From Mycobacteriaceae bacterium (GTDB lineage: Bacteria > Actinomycetota > Actinomycetes > Mycobacteriales > Mycobacteriaceae), in the NCBI GenBank assembly GCA_019749805.1, contig JAIEPH010000058.1, positions 1 through 64,000 of the forward strand: a stretch of 64,000 nt of DNA. Reading direction: 5' to 3'. The position numbers and the translations under genes were made by a program. The notes beneath the pieces were generated by a model, which saw only the letters and a program-made list of their open reading frames with translations, was not told the DNA's origin and did not search any database. Positions 19,078 to 26,907 of the stretch are shown here, piece after piece; within the stretch, counting starts at the first letter, position 1; the number at the start of each line of letters is the position of its first letter.

Positions 19078-19598
19078 GACTTCCCTCCTTCCGGCTCCGG
19101 ATAGTGGGCTCTGAAGGCTCGTCGGGCCCGCACCAGCAACGCCTCGGTGGCGTGCACGGTCCGTCCGATCAACTCCGCGCACTCAGGCACGGAACAGTCA
19201 TCCATGTAGCGCAACGCCAGCACGGTGCGATGGTGCTCGGGCAGCTTGGCCATGACGGCCTCCGCGACGATGCGGTCGAGCTCGGCATCCCAGTCGTCGC
19301 CCGGGTCGACGGTCTCGGGCAGTTCGGCGACCGGGATGTTGAACCGGTCGTGGCGACGGCGGTAGTGATCCGCCAGCTTGTGGCGCGCTACTCCGAGCAA
19401 CCACGGCAACGTCAACGCCGGGGGCACGTCCTTGCGTGCGGCGTCCATCGCCGCCAGGAACGTGTCCGACGTCAGGTCTTCGGCCGTTCCGCGGTCACTG
19501 CAGCGCCGGACGAAGTACCCGTACACGACCGGCATCGATTCGTCGTACATCGCCAGTAGCTGCCGCGGAGCGTCGTTGCCATCCGGTTGGGCGCTCAC
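19074..19598 (-). CDS. ECF-type RNA polymerase sigma factor
   Basis: A 174-aa extracytoplasmic-function sigma factor with region 2 (DLTSDTFLAAMDAARK, about 41-56, then PWLLGVARHKLADHYRR) and region 4 (LPEHHRTVLALRYMDDCSVPE, about 118-138, then the HTH). It directs RNA polymerase to a small set of promoters. No anti-sigma factor is recognised nearby; the gene overlaps the downstream VOC protein by 4 nt, which makes that protein, or its N-terminal extension, the likely functional partner. Start GTG 19598 with an AGGGG-like site. Confidence 0.88.
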   Translation of the reverse strand: MSAQPDGNDAPRQLLAMYDESMPVVYGYFVRRCSDRGTAEDLTSDTFLAAMDAARKDVPPALTLPWLLGVARHKLADHYRRRHDRFNIPVAELPETVDPGDDWDAELDRIVAEAVMAKLPEHHRTVLALRYMDDCSVPECAELIGRTVHATEALLVRARRAFRAHYPEPEGGKS

Positions 19599-19652
19599 AC
19601 CCCTATCGTCGCCGCGGAGGTCCGAACTCCGACGCCCGAATCGGAGATTTTT

Positions 19653-20264
19653 TCAGCGGCCGCGATCGTCCAGCGCCTTCAGTCCGGCGCTGACGGTGTC
19701 GAAGGCGTCGCCGAGCGCCTTCGCAAGCGAAACCGACTCGTCGTCCAACCAGAGTTGATACGCCGACAGCGCCGCGCCGAGCATGGTCCAGGCCACCGTC
19801 TGCGGGACGACATCGGCTTCCTTCATGCCCAGCCGGCGCGCGACGAACGCGACGACGACTGCGCGCCAGCCCGCGTACATGGTCATCGAGTACGCCTGAA
19901 GCTCGGCAGTCTGCAGGATGACCCGCATGCGCTGCCGGTGCCGTGCGGTCTCGGTGTCGTCAAATGTGTTGAACGCCAACAGCGCCGTGCGTAGCGCGGC
20001 ATCGATCCCCACGTCGGGGTCGAGATCTGACAGCAGGTCCCGCATCCGCGCCAGGTGTGCCTCGAAGTCGCCCCAAGGCAGCGCGTTCTTCGACGGGTAG
20101 TAGCGGAACAGCGTGCGCCGCGCGATACCGGCAGCCTCGGCGACGTCGTCGACGCTGACGTCGTCGAACCCGCGGGCGGCGAACAGATCGATCGCCACAT
20201 TGCTGATGTGCTCCCAGCTCGTCGACCGCCGGCGGCCAACGCGGTGCTGGGATTCCGGTTGCAC
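19653..20264 (-). CDS. mftR: Mycofactocin TetR-family regulator
   Basis: A 203-aa TetR repressor divergent from mftA, expected to control the mft genes in response to an acyl-CoA-like ligand, as reported for MftR. The HTH lies in DVSVDDVAEAAGIARRTLFRYY; the C-terminal domain has a hydrophobic ligand pocket. GTG 20264 was chosen because AAAGGAG stands 5 nt upstream; the frame extends further to 20312 without a better start. Position matches Rv0691c. Confidence 0.93.
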   Translation of the reverse strand: MQPESQHRVGRRRSTSWEHISNVAIDLFAARGFDDVSVDDVAEAAGIARRTLFRYYPSKNALPWGDFEAHLARMRDLLSDLDPDVGIDAALRTALLAFNTFDDTETARHRQRMRVILQTAELQAYSMTMYAGWRAVVVAFVARRLGMKEADVVPQTVAWTMLGAALSAYQLWLDDESVSLAKALGDAFDTVSAGLKALDDRGR

Positions 20265-20296
20265 GTCAGCTCCTTTTCGGGGGTCGGCTTTCATTC

Positions 20297-20346
20297 TGGC
20301 ACTCGATGCCATATTATTGCGATCTCGATCACAGTTTGTCGAGATC
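20297..20346. promoter_or_regulatory. mftR-mftA intergenic operators and promoter
   Basis: Two perfect inverted repeats lie between mftR and mftA. TGGCA-N5-TGCCA is at 20297-20311. GATCTCGA (20321-20328) pairs with TCGAGATC (20339-20346) across 10 nt. An AT-rich TATTAT at 20312-20317 between them could be the mftA -10. Either repeat may be the MftR site; the second would sit just downstream of the transcription start. Confidence 0.6.
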
Positions 20347-20368
20347 CTGTCAAGGAAAGGTGCGGATA

Positions 20369-20467
20369 GTGGAGCCGAATCAGACAGCGGAAACCTCGGG
20401 CGACGAGCTCGTCACCGAAACCTTGGTCGAAGAGGTGTCGATCGACGGGATGTGCGGGGTCTACTGA
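20369..20467 (+). CDS. mftA: Mycofactocin precursor peptide
   Basis: A 32-residue ribosomal peptide whose C-terminus IDGMCGVY is the substrate core. The terminal Val-Tyr is oxidatively decarboxylated and cyclised by MftC, cut by MftE to give AHDP, oxidised by MftD to PMFT and then glucosylated. The leader part (LVTETLVEEVS) is bound by MftB. The GTG start has AGGAAAGG 8 nt upstream; an in-frame GTG at 20360 is less likely because it overlaps that site. The stop is 2 nt before mftB. Confidence 0.96.
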   Translation: MEPNQTAETSGDELVTETLVEEVSIDGMCGVY

Positions 20468-20469
20468 CC

Positions 20470-20769
20470 GTGACCTCGCCAGCAGCTGAGACCGGGACCG
20501 ACATCGCGTTCGATCCCGACCTCGGTTGGCGGCTCCACCCACAGGTGGCCGTACGGCCCGAGCCGTTCGGTGCGCTGCTGTATCACTTCGGTACGCGCAA
20601 GCTGTCGTTCCTGAAGAACCGGACGATCGTCGAGGTGGTCAACACATTGGCCGACCACCCCGACGTCCGGTCCGCCTGCCGCGCCGCCGGCGTCGGCGAT
20701 ACGCAGCAGGCCCCCTACCTTCACGCCCTTCGCGTGCTCGCTCAATCGAAGATGTTGGTGCCGCAATGA
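20470..20769 (+). CDS. mftB: Mycofactocin precursor-binding chaperone
   Basis: A 99-aa RiPP recognition element protein (PqqD-like fold) that holds the MftA leader and presents it to MftC. The product has GWRLHPQVAVRPEPFGALLYHF and RKLSFL, family-typical blocks. It starts with GTG two bases after mftA and overlaps mftC by ATGA, so translation is tightly coupled. Confidence 0.95.
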   Translation: MTSPAAETGTDIAFDPDLGWRLHPQVAVRPEPFGALLYHFGTRKLSFLKNRTIVEVVNTLADHPDVRSACRAAGVGDTQQAPYLHALRVLAQSKMLVPQ

Positions 20770-21986
20770 CAACAATCGAATCGGAATCGCCTGCCGTACA
20801 GCCCGTTCCGCGGCTCATCGAGCAGTTCGAGCACGGGCTGGATGCACCCATCTGCCTGACGTGGGAACTCACCTACGCCTGCAATCTGGCCTGCGTGCAC
20901 TGCCTGTCGTCCTCCGGCAAGCGCGACCCACGCGAGTTGACCACGCAGCAGTGCAAGAACATCATCGACGAACTCGAACGCATGCAGGTGTTCTACGTGA
21001 ACATCGGCGGCGGGGAACCGACTGTGCGGTCGGACTTTTGGGAGCTCGTCGACTACGCCACCGAACATCACGTCGGGGTGAAGTTCTCCACCAACGGCGT
21101 GCGCATCACACCCGAGGTGGCAGCGCGGCTGGCGGCCAGTGACTACGTCGACGTGCAGATCTCGCTGGACGGCGCGACGGCCGAGGTCAACGACGCCGTC
21201 CGGGGAGCAGGCTCGTTCGCGATGGCCATCCGGGCGTTGGAGAACCTCGCCGCTGCGGGCTTCAAGGACGCGAAGATCTCCGTCGTCGTGACCCGCGAGA
21301 ATGTCGACCAGCTCGACGATTTCGCCGCCCTGGCAGCGCGTTACGGTGCCACGTTGCGGATCACGCGGCTGCGGCCGTCCGGCCGCGGGGCCGACGTGTG
21401 GGATGAACTGCACCCCACCGCGGAGCAGCAGGTGCAGCTGTACGACTGGCTGGTGGCCAAGGGTGACGGTGTCCTCACCGGTGACTCGTTCTTCCACCTG
21501 TCGGGTCTGGGCGAGCCGGGCGCGCTGGCGGGTCTGAACCTGTGCGGAGCGGGCCGGGTGGTGTGCCTCATCGACCCGGTCGGAGACGTGTATGCGTGCC
21601 CGTTCGCCATCCACGACCGCTTTCTTGCCGGAAACATCCTCACCGATAACGGTTTTGACAACGTGTGGAAGAACGCCCCGCTGTTCCGCGAGCTACGTGA
21701 ACCGCAGTCGGCGGGAGCGTGCGGCAGCTGCGGGCACTACGACAGCTGCCGCGGCGGATGCATGGCCGCGAAGTTCTTCACCGGATTGCCGATGGACGGT
21801 CCGGACCCCGAGTGTGTGCAGGGCTATGGGGCGCCGGCGTTGGCTGCCGACCGCGTCAAGCCCAAGTCCAGCGTTGACCACTCGCGTGGCGGGCCGGTCA
21901 TGCTGAAACTATTGACAACCCCGCCTCGCTCTGATGTCGCCGCCAAAGCGGCTCCGAAGCGACTCTGTAACGAAAGCCCGGTGTAA
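20766..21986 (+). CDS. mftC: Mycofactocin radical SAM maturase
   Basis: A radical S-adenosylmethionine enzyme (406 aa) that decarboxylates the C-terminal Tyr of MftA and forms the Val-Tyr crosslink. The SAM cluster motif CNLACVHC uses C39, C43 and C46. Auxiliary [4Fe-4S] SPASM cysteines follow in LCGAGRVVCLIDPVGDVYAC and in CGSCGHYDSCRGGCMAAKFF. The start ATG 20766 overlaps mftB's stop, and mftD begins 3 bp after the end. Confidence 0.97.
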   Translation: MTTIESESPAVQPVPRLIEQFEHGLDAPICLTWELTYACNLACVHCLSSSGKRDPRELTTQQCKNIIDELERMQVFYVNIGGGEPTVRSDFWELVDYATEHHVGVKFSTNGVRITPEVAARLAASDYVDVQISLDGATAEVNDAVRGAGSFAMAIRALENLAAAGFKDAKISVVVTRENVDQLDDFAALAARYGATLRITRLRPSGRGADVWDELHPTAEQQVQLYDWLVAKGDGVLTGDSFFHLSGLGEPGALAGLNLCGAGRVVCLIDPVGDVYACPFAIHDRFLAGNILTDNGFDNVWKNAPLFRELREPQSAGACGSCGHYDSCRGGCMAAKFFTGLPMDGPDPECVQGYGAPALAADRVKPKSSVDHSRGGPVMLKLLTTPPRSDVAAKAAPKRLCNESPV

Positions 21987-21989
21987 CTC

Positions 21990-23180
21990 ATGGCCGACAT
22001 CTGGTTCGAGACTGTCGCGGCCGCCCAAGAGCGGGCCAAGCGACGGCTACCCAAACCGGTGTACTCGGCGCTGCTCGCGGCCAGCGAGCGCGGCGTCACC
22101 GTCGCCGACAACGTCGACGCATTCGCCGAGCTGGGCTTCGCGCCGCATGTCATCGGCGCTACCGAGAAGCGCGACCTCGCGACAACCGTTATGGGCCAAG
22201 ATATTTCGATGCCTGTCGTGATATCACCGACCGGCGTGCAGGCCGTCCACCCAGATGGAGAGACCGCCGTCGCGCGGGCCGCGGCCGCACGAGGGACCGC
22301 GATGGGTCTGTCGTCGTTTGCGAGCAAGCCGATTGAAGAGGTGATCGTCGCCAACCCCAAGCTCTTCTTCCAGGTGTACTGGCTCGGGGGCCGGGACGCG
22401 ATCGCGGCGCGGGTTGAGCGCGCGCGCGAGGCGGGCGCCGTCGGTCTGATCGTCACCACCGACTGGAGCTTCTCGCACGGCCGGGACTGGGGGAGCCCCA
22501 AGATCCCCGAGGAGATGAACCTCCGCACCACGGTGCGGATGCTGCCGACGGGGCTGAGCAGGCCGGGCTGGCTGTGGCAATGGGGTAAGACCTTCCGGCC
22601 GCCGAACTTGCGGGTGCCCAACCAGGCTGCGCGCGGCGAGGCGGGTCCGCCGTTCTTTGCCGCGTACGGCGAGTGGATGGGTACCCCGCCGCCGACCTGG
22701 GAGGACATCGCCTGGCTGCGCGAGCTGTGGGGCGGCCCGTTCATGCTCAAGGGCGTGATGCGCGTTGACGACGCCAAACGTGCTGTGGACGCTGGTGTCT
22801 CGGCTATCTCGGTGTCCAACCACGGCGGTAACAACCTCGACGGCACGCCTGCGTCGATTCGGGCTTTGCCGGCGATCGCCGCCGCCGTCGGAGACGACGT
22901 CGAGGTGCTGCTCGATGGCGGCATCCGACGTGGCAGCGACGTGGTGAAGGCCGTCGCTCTCGGCGCGCGCGCGGTCATGATCGGGCGGGCGTATCTCTGG
23001 GGCCTGGCCGCCAATGGGCAGGCGGGTGTCGAGAACGTGCTCGACGTTCTGCGGGGCGGCATCGATTCGGCGTTGATGGGGCTCGGCCATGCTTCGGTGC
23101 ACGACCTCCGCCCCGACGATGTGCTGGTGCCCGACGGGTTCGCTCGGGCGCTCGGGGTGCCCGGCAGCCCCACTGCCTGA
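21990..23180 (+). CDS. mftD: Mycofactocin FMN-dependent oxidase
   Basis: A 396-aa enzyme of the alpha-hydroxy-acid oxidase (LldD-like) TIM-barrel family that deaminates the cleaved AHDP dipeptide to redox-active premycofactocin. SNHGGNNLDG (active-site His with FMN contacts) and LLDGGIRRGSDVVKAVALGA, then IGRAYLWG, are the FMN-binding C-terminal motifs. It is 3 bp from mftC. After it comes an unusual 134-bp gap before mftE. Confidence 0.95.
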   Translation: MADIWFETVAAAQERAKRRLPKPVYSALLAASERGVTVADNVDAFAELGFAPHVIGATEKRDLATTVMGQDISMPVVISPTGVQAVHPDGETAVARAAAARGTAMGLSSFASKPIEEVIVANPKLFFQVYWLGGRDAIAARVERAREAGAVGLIVTTDWSFSHGRDWGSPKIPEEMNLRTTVRMLPTGLSRPGWLWQWGKTFRPPNLRVPNQAARGEAGPPFFAAYGEWMGTPPPTWEDIAWLRELWGGPFMLKGVMRVDDAKRAVDAGVSAISVSNHGGNNLDGTPASIRALPAIAAAVGDDVEVLLDGGIRRGSDVVKAVALGARAVMIGRAYLWGLAANGQAGVENVLDVLRGGIDSALMGLGHASVHDLRPDDVLVPDGFARALGVPGSPTA

Positions 23181-23289
23181 GCGAGCTGTCGCCTTCACAC
23201 AGAGTTTCCTGGTACGGGCGTGGCTCAGGGGGCTGACGTGAATGCTTCGTTGTCGCACGCGCAAATTTCTGGAAATCAATTGCTGCGCA

Positions 23290-23308
23290 TGCGCCAACAA
23301 TTGGCGCA
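23290..23308. promoter_or_regulatory. Perfect 19-bp palindrome upstream of mftE
   Basis: TGCGCCAA-CAA-TTGGCGCA is an exact 8-3-8 inverted repeat ending 6 bp before the mftE GTG. It is preceded by the self-complementary GCGCATGCGC. It may be a regulator site for an internal promoter or an mRNA hairpin limiting mftE translation; sequence alone does not separate these. Confidence 0.55.
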
Positions 23309-23314
23309 CACCAG

Positions 23315-24058
23315 GTGAATTCGGCCTACCATCGGCCTGTGCCCTATGGAAGCGAGCTCGCGAACGCAACGTCGCGGCAGCTGCAGAGCACGTCACCAGC
23401 GTTGATCATTCCCGTCGGTTCCACCGAACAGCACGGTCCCCACCTGCCGCTCGACACCGACACGCGCATTGCGACCGCCGTGGCGCGTGCCCTGGCCGAC
23501 CAGCTCGTGCCGGCGAATGAATCGAAATGGTTGGTTGCTTCGGCGATCGAATACGGCGCCAGCGGTGAGCATGAGGAGTTCAGCGGCACCGTGTCGATCG
23601 GCACGTCCGCCCTGCGGCTGTTACTGGTGGAGTTCGGCCGGTCCGCGTCGCGCTGGGCGTCGCGCCTCGTCTTCGTCAACGGACACGGGGGCAACGTGGA
23701 AGCGCTGGCCACTGCCGCGGCATTGCTGCGGTACGAGGGCCGCGACGTGGGCTGGTGTTCCTGCAGTGCGGAGAACGCCGACGCGCATGCCGGTCATACC
23801 GAAACCTCTGTATTGCTACATATTTCGCCTGCCGACGTCTGGATCGCCGAGCGGGTTCCCGGCAACAGCGCCCCGCTGGGACAGTTGATGCCCGCAATGC
23901 GTCAAGGAGGGATAGCCGCGGTCAGTGACGTGGGCATTCTCGGTGACCCCACCACCGCTACCGCGGAGGAAGGCGCGCGCATCTTCGCCGAGATGGTCGA
24001 CGGATGTTTGCGGCGCGTGACTCGATGGACGCCTGACCGGAACGGAATGCTGACATGA
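23315..24058 (+). CDS. mftE: Mycofactocin creatininase-family peptidase
   Basis: A metal-dependent hydrolase (247 aa) that releases the C-terminal modified Val-Tyr unit from MftA. Creatininase metal ligands are visible in GSTEQHGPHLPLDTD (E38, H40, D47), in the following FVNGHGGN block and in a distal glutamate. The first start is GTG 23315; GTG 23339 (VPYGSEL) is an alternative. It overlaps mftF by ATGA. Confidence 0.94.
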   Translation: MNSAYHRPVPYGSELANATSRQLQSTSPALIIPVGSTEQHGPHLPLDTDTRIATAVARALADQLVPANESKWLVASAIEYGASGEHEEFSGTVSIGTSALRLLLVEFGRSASRWASRLVFVNGHGGNVEALATAAALLRYEGRDVGWCSCSAENADAHAGHTETSVLLHISPADVWIAERVPGNSAPLGQLMPAMRQGGIAAVSDVGILGDPTTATAEEGARIFAEMVDGCLRRVTRWTPDRNGMLT

Positions 24059-25467
24059 GCGGACCACGGCTGCCCGACGGGTTCGCCGTCCAGGTGGATC
24101 GCCGGGTGAAGGTCCTCGGCGAGGGGTCCGCGTTGCTCGGTGGATCGCCTACCCGGTTGCTGCGATTGGCGCCCGCGGCGCAGACGATGCTCACCGGCGG
24201 CCGGCTCGAGGTGCACGACGCGGTCAGCGCACAGCTCGCGCGCACGCTGCTCGACGCGACGGTGGCGCATCCGCGGCCCGCGACCGGACCGTCGCATCGC
24301 GATGTCACAGTCGTTATTCCTGTGCGGGACAACATCTCTGGCCTCCGCCGCCTGGTCGCAGCCCTTCGTGGCATGCGAATCATCGTGGTCGACGACGGGT
24401 CGGCCACCCCGGTTCAGCAGGCCGACTTCGCCCAGATGTACAGCGATGTCCAGATCCTGCGACACGATCGCAGCAAGGGGCCCGCGGCCGCCCGCAACAC
24501 CGGCATGGCGGCGTGCCACACCGACTACATCGCATTCCTCGACTCCGACGTGGTGCCGCGGCGCGGGTGGCTGGAGGCGCTGCTCGGGCATTTCTGCGAC
24601 CCCGCGGTGGCACTCGTCGCACCGCGGATCACCGGCCTGCGCGAGCCGGAAAACCTGGTGGCCCGCTACGAAGCCGTCAGGTCCTCCCTCGACCTCGGTA
24701 TGCGCGAAGCGCCCGTCGTACCCTTCGGGACCGTCTCCTATGTGCCAAGCGCCGCGATCATCTGCCGAAGTGCCGTGCTCAAGGAATTGGGCGGTTTCGA
24801 CGAGACGCTCAGGTCCGGCGAAGACGTCGACCTGTGCTGGAGGTTGATCGAGGCAGGAGCTCGGCTGCGCTACGAACCCGTAGCTCTGGTCGGTCACGAC
24901 CATCGCACGCAACTGCGAGAGTGGCTCTCGCGCAAGTCGTTCTACGGAGAATCCGCCGCACCGCTGTCGGTCCGGCACCCCGGCAAGACGGCACCGCTCG
25001 TCATCTCGGGCTGGACGCTGGTCGCGTGGATGCTGATGGCGATGGGCTCGGGAATCGGCTACCTCGCGTCGATGGTGGTCGCCACGATCACCGGGCGCCG
25101 TATCGCACGGTCGCTGTCCACCGTGGAGACCGAACCCAAGGAAGTAGCCGTGGTGGCAGCCCACGGATTGTGGTCCGCGGCGCTTCAGCTGGCGTCGGCC
25201 ATCTGCCGCCACTACTGGCCCGTCGCGTTCGTCGCGGCACTGCTTTCGCGACGATGCCGTCAAGTGGTGTTGGTGGCGGCCATCGTCGACGGAGTGGTGG
25301 ACTGGATCACCCGCAACGGCAGCCGTGAGGACGACACGAAACCGGTCGGGCTGCTCACCTACATCCTACTCAAGCGGCTCGACGACATGGCGTACGGTGC
25401 GGGACTGTGGACCGGCGTCGTACGGGAGCGTCACGTCGGCGCGCTCAAGCCGCAGATTCGGACCTGA
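24055..25467 (+). CDS. mftF: Mycofactocin glycosyltransferase
   Basis: A GT2-family glycosyltransferase (470 aa) that adds beta-1,4-linked glucose units to premycofactocin, giving oligoglycosylated mycofactocins. The GT-A domain starts at VTVVIPVRDN (about 84), with VVDDGSA, the metal-binding FLDSDVVP and the acceptor loop SGEDVDLCWRL. Hydrophobic helices in the C-terminal third suggest membrane association. The TGA stop is in the same frame as mftG, only three codons ahead of it. Confidence 0.95.
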   Translation: MSGPRLPDGFAVQVDRRVKVLGEGSALLGGSPTRLLRLAPAAQTMLTGGRLEVHDAVSAQLARTLLDATVAHPRPATGPSHRDVTVVIPVRDNISGLRRLVAALRGMRIIVVDDGSATPVQQADFAQMYSDVQILRHDRSKGPAAARNTGMAACHTDYIAFLDSDVVPRRGWLEALLGHFCDPAVALVAPRITGLREPENLVARYEAVRSSLDLGMREAPVVPFGTVSYVPSAAIICRSAVLKELGGFDETLRSGEDVDLCWRLIEAGARLRYEPVALVGHDHRTQLREWLSRKSFYGESAAPLSVRHPGKTAPLVISGWTLVAWMLMAMGSGIGYLASMVVATITGRRIARSLSTVETEPKEVAVVAAHGLWSAALQLASAICRHYWPVAFVAALLSRRCRQVVLVAAIVDGVVDWITRNGSREDDTKPVGLLTYILLKRLDDMAYGAGLWTGVVRERHVGALKPQIRT

Positions 25468-25476
25468 AGCCCCGCC

Positions 25477-26907
25477 TTGCATTGCGATGTGTTGATCGTC
25501 GGCGCCGGAAGCGCCGGATCCGTATTAGCGGAGCGACTTTCGATTGACTCGAGTCGCCGCGTCACGGTCATCGAAGCAGGCCCGGGCCCATCCGACCCGT
25601 CCGTTCTGACGCAGATCACCGACGGCCTGCGGTTGCCGATCGGCGCCGCCAGTTCGGTGGTGCGGCGCTATCCGACGACGCTGACCGACGACCCCGAGCG
25701 GCACGCACAGATCATGAGGGGTGCGGTCGTCGGCGGATCGGGTGCGGTCAACGGCGGCTATTTCTGCCGTGGACTGCCGTCGGACTTCGACGGCTGGGGG
25801 GTGCCCGGATGGGCGTGGTCCGACGTGCTGCCCCATTTCCTGGCCATCGAAACCGATCTCGACTTCGGCGGTCCTCTGCACGGCCGCGACGGCCCTATTC
25901 AGGTGCAGCGGGTCGCCGAATTCGACGGCTGTACCGCGACTTTCGTCAACGCTGCGGAAACGGCAGGGTATCGGCGGGTGGACGATCTGAACGGGTCCGC
26001 GCCGGAGGCTCCGCTGCCTTCGGGAGTCGGCCCGGTGCCATTGAACATCAACGGCGGTACGCGGGTCGGTCCCGGTGGCGCCTATCTCAAGCCCGCGATG
26101 GATCGCGCCGGTCTCACCGTGCTGACCGATACGAGGGCGACGCGTATCCGGATCGTCGACGGTCGCGCGGTGGGCGTGCAATGTGTCGGGCCCGACGGAT
26201 CTGTCGATGTGACCGCCGACCGAATCGTGTTGTCGGCCGGTGCGATCGGATCCGCGCATCTGCTGATGCTGTCGGGTATCGGGCCGCAACAGACGCTGAG
26301 CGCCGCGGGAGTACCCGTGGTGGCCGACCTCCCGGTGGGTGCGGCAACCGCGGACCATCCGGAGTGGGTGCTTCCGGTGGACTGGACCGAGACGCACGGT
26401 CTGCCACCCCTGGAGGCGGTGCTGACCACCGATGACGGGCTCGAAATCAGGCCGTACACCGCGGGTTTCGGCGCGATGGTGAGCGGTCGGCGCGACGACC
26501 CGGCCGACCACCCGCACATCGGGGTCGCCCTCATGCGGCCTCGATCGCGCGGCAGGGTCCGGCTGGTGTCAGCGGACCCGGACGTCGGCCCCGTCATCGA
26601 GCACCGGTATGACAGTGAACCCGCGGACGTCGCGGCGCTGCGTGCCGGTGCCGAGCTGGCACGCGAACTCGCCGGAGCGCATGCGCAATCCGAGAAGACA
26701 TCGTGGTCGACGTCGCAACATCTGTGCGGCAGCGCGCGGATGGGACGCGAGGACGACGCATCGGCGGTGGTCGACGCGCGGTGCCGGGTGCGCGGCATCG
26801 ACGCCCTATGGGTGGTCGACGGGTCGGTGCTTCCCCGCATCACGAGCCGAGGCCCGCACGCCACCACCGTCATGCTCGGCCACCGGGCCGCCGAGTTCGT
26901 CGTCTGA
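25477..26907 (+). CDS. mftG: Mycofactocin-associated GMC dehydrogenase
   Basis: A flavoprotein of the GMC family (476 aa) reported to oxidise mycofactocinol and pass electrons to the respiratory chain. The FAD motif VLIVGAGSAGSVLAERL begins at residue 5; GGSGAVNGGYFCRG and the C-terminal HLCGSARMG and GPHATTVMLG hold flavin and catalytic His residues. The start is TTG 25477 with no clear ribosome-binding site; GTG 25489 is possible. The last nine bases fall in the first copy of a 27-bp tandem repeat, and the 3' end overlaps the opposing MFS frame. Confidence 0.94.
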   Translation: MHCDVLIVGAGSAGSVLAERLSIDSSRRVTVIEAGPGPSDPSVLTQITDGLRLPIGAASSVVRRYPTTLTDDPERHAQIMRGAVVGGSGAVNGGYFCRGLPSDFDGWGVPGWAWSDVLPHFLAIETDLDFGGPLHGRDGPIQVQRVAEFDGCTATFVNAAETAGYRRVDDLNGSAPEAPLPSGVGPVPLNINGGTRVGPGGAYLKPAMDRAGLTVLTDTRATRIRIVDGRAVGVQCVGPDGSVDVTADRIVLSAGAIGSAHLLMLSGIGPQQTLSAAGVPVVADLPVGAATADHPEWVLPVDWTETHGLPPLEAVLTTDDGLEIRPYTAGFGAMVSGRRDDPADHPHIGVALMRPRSRGRVRLVSADPDVGPVIEHRYDSEPADVAALRAGAELARELAGAHAQSEKTSWSTSQHLCGSARMGREDDASAVVDARCRVRGIDALWVVDGSVLPRITSRGPHATTVMLGHRAAEFVV

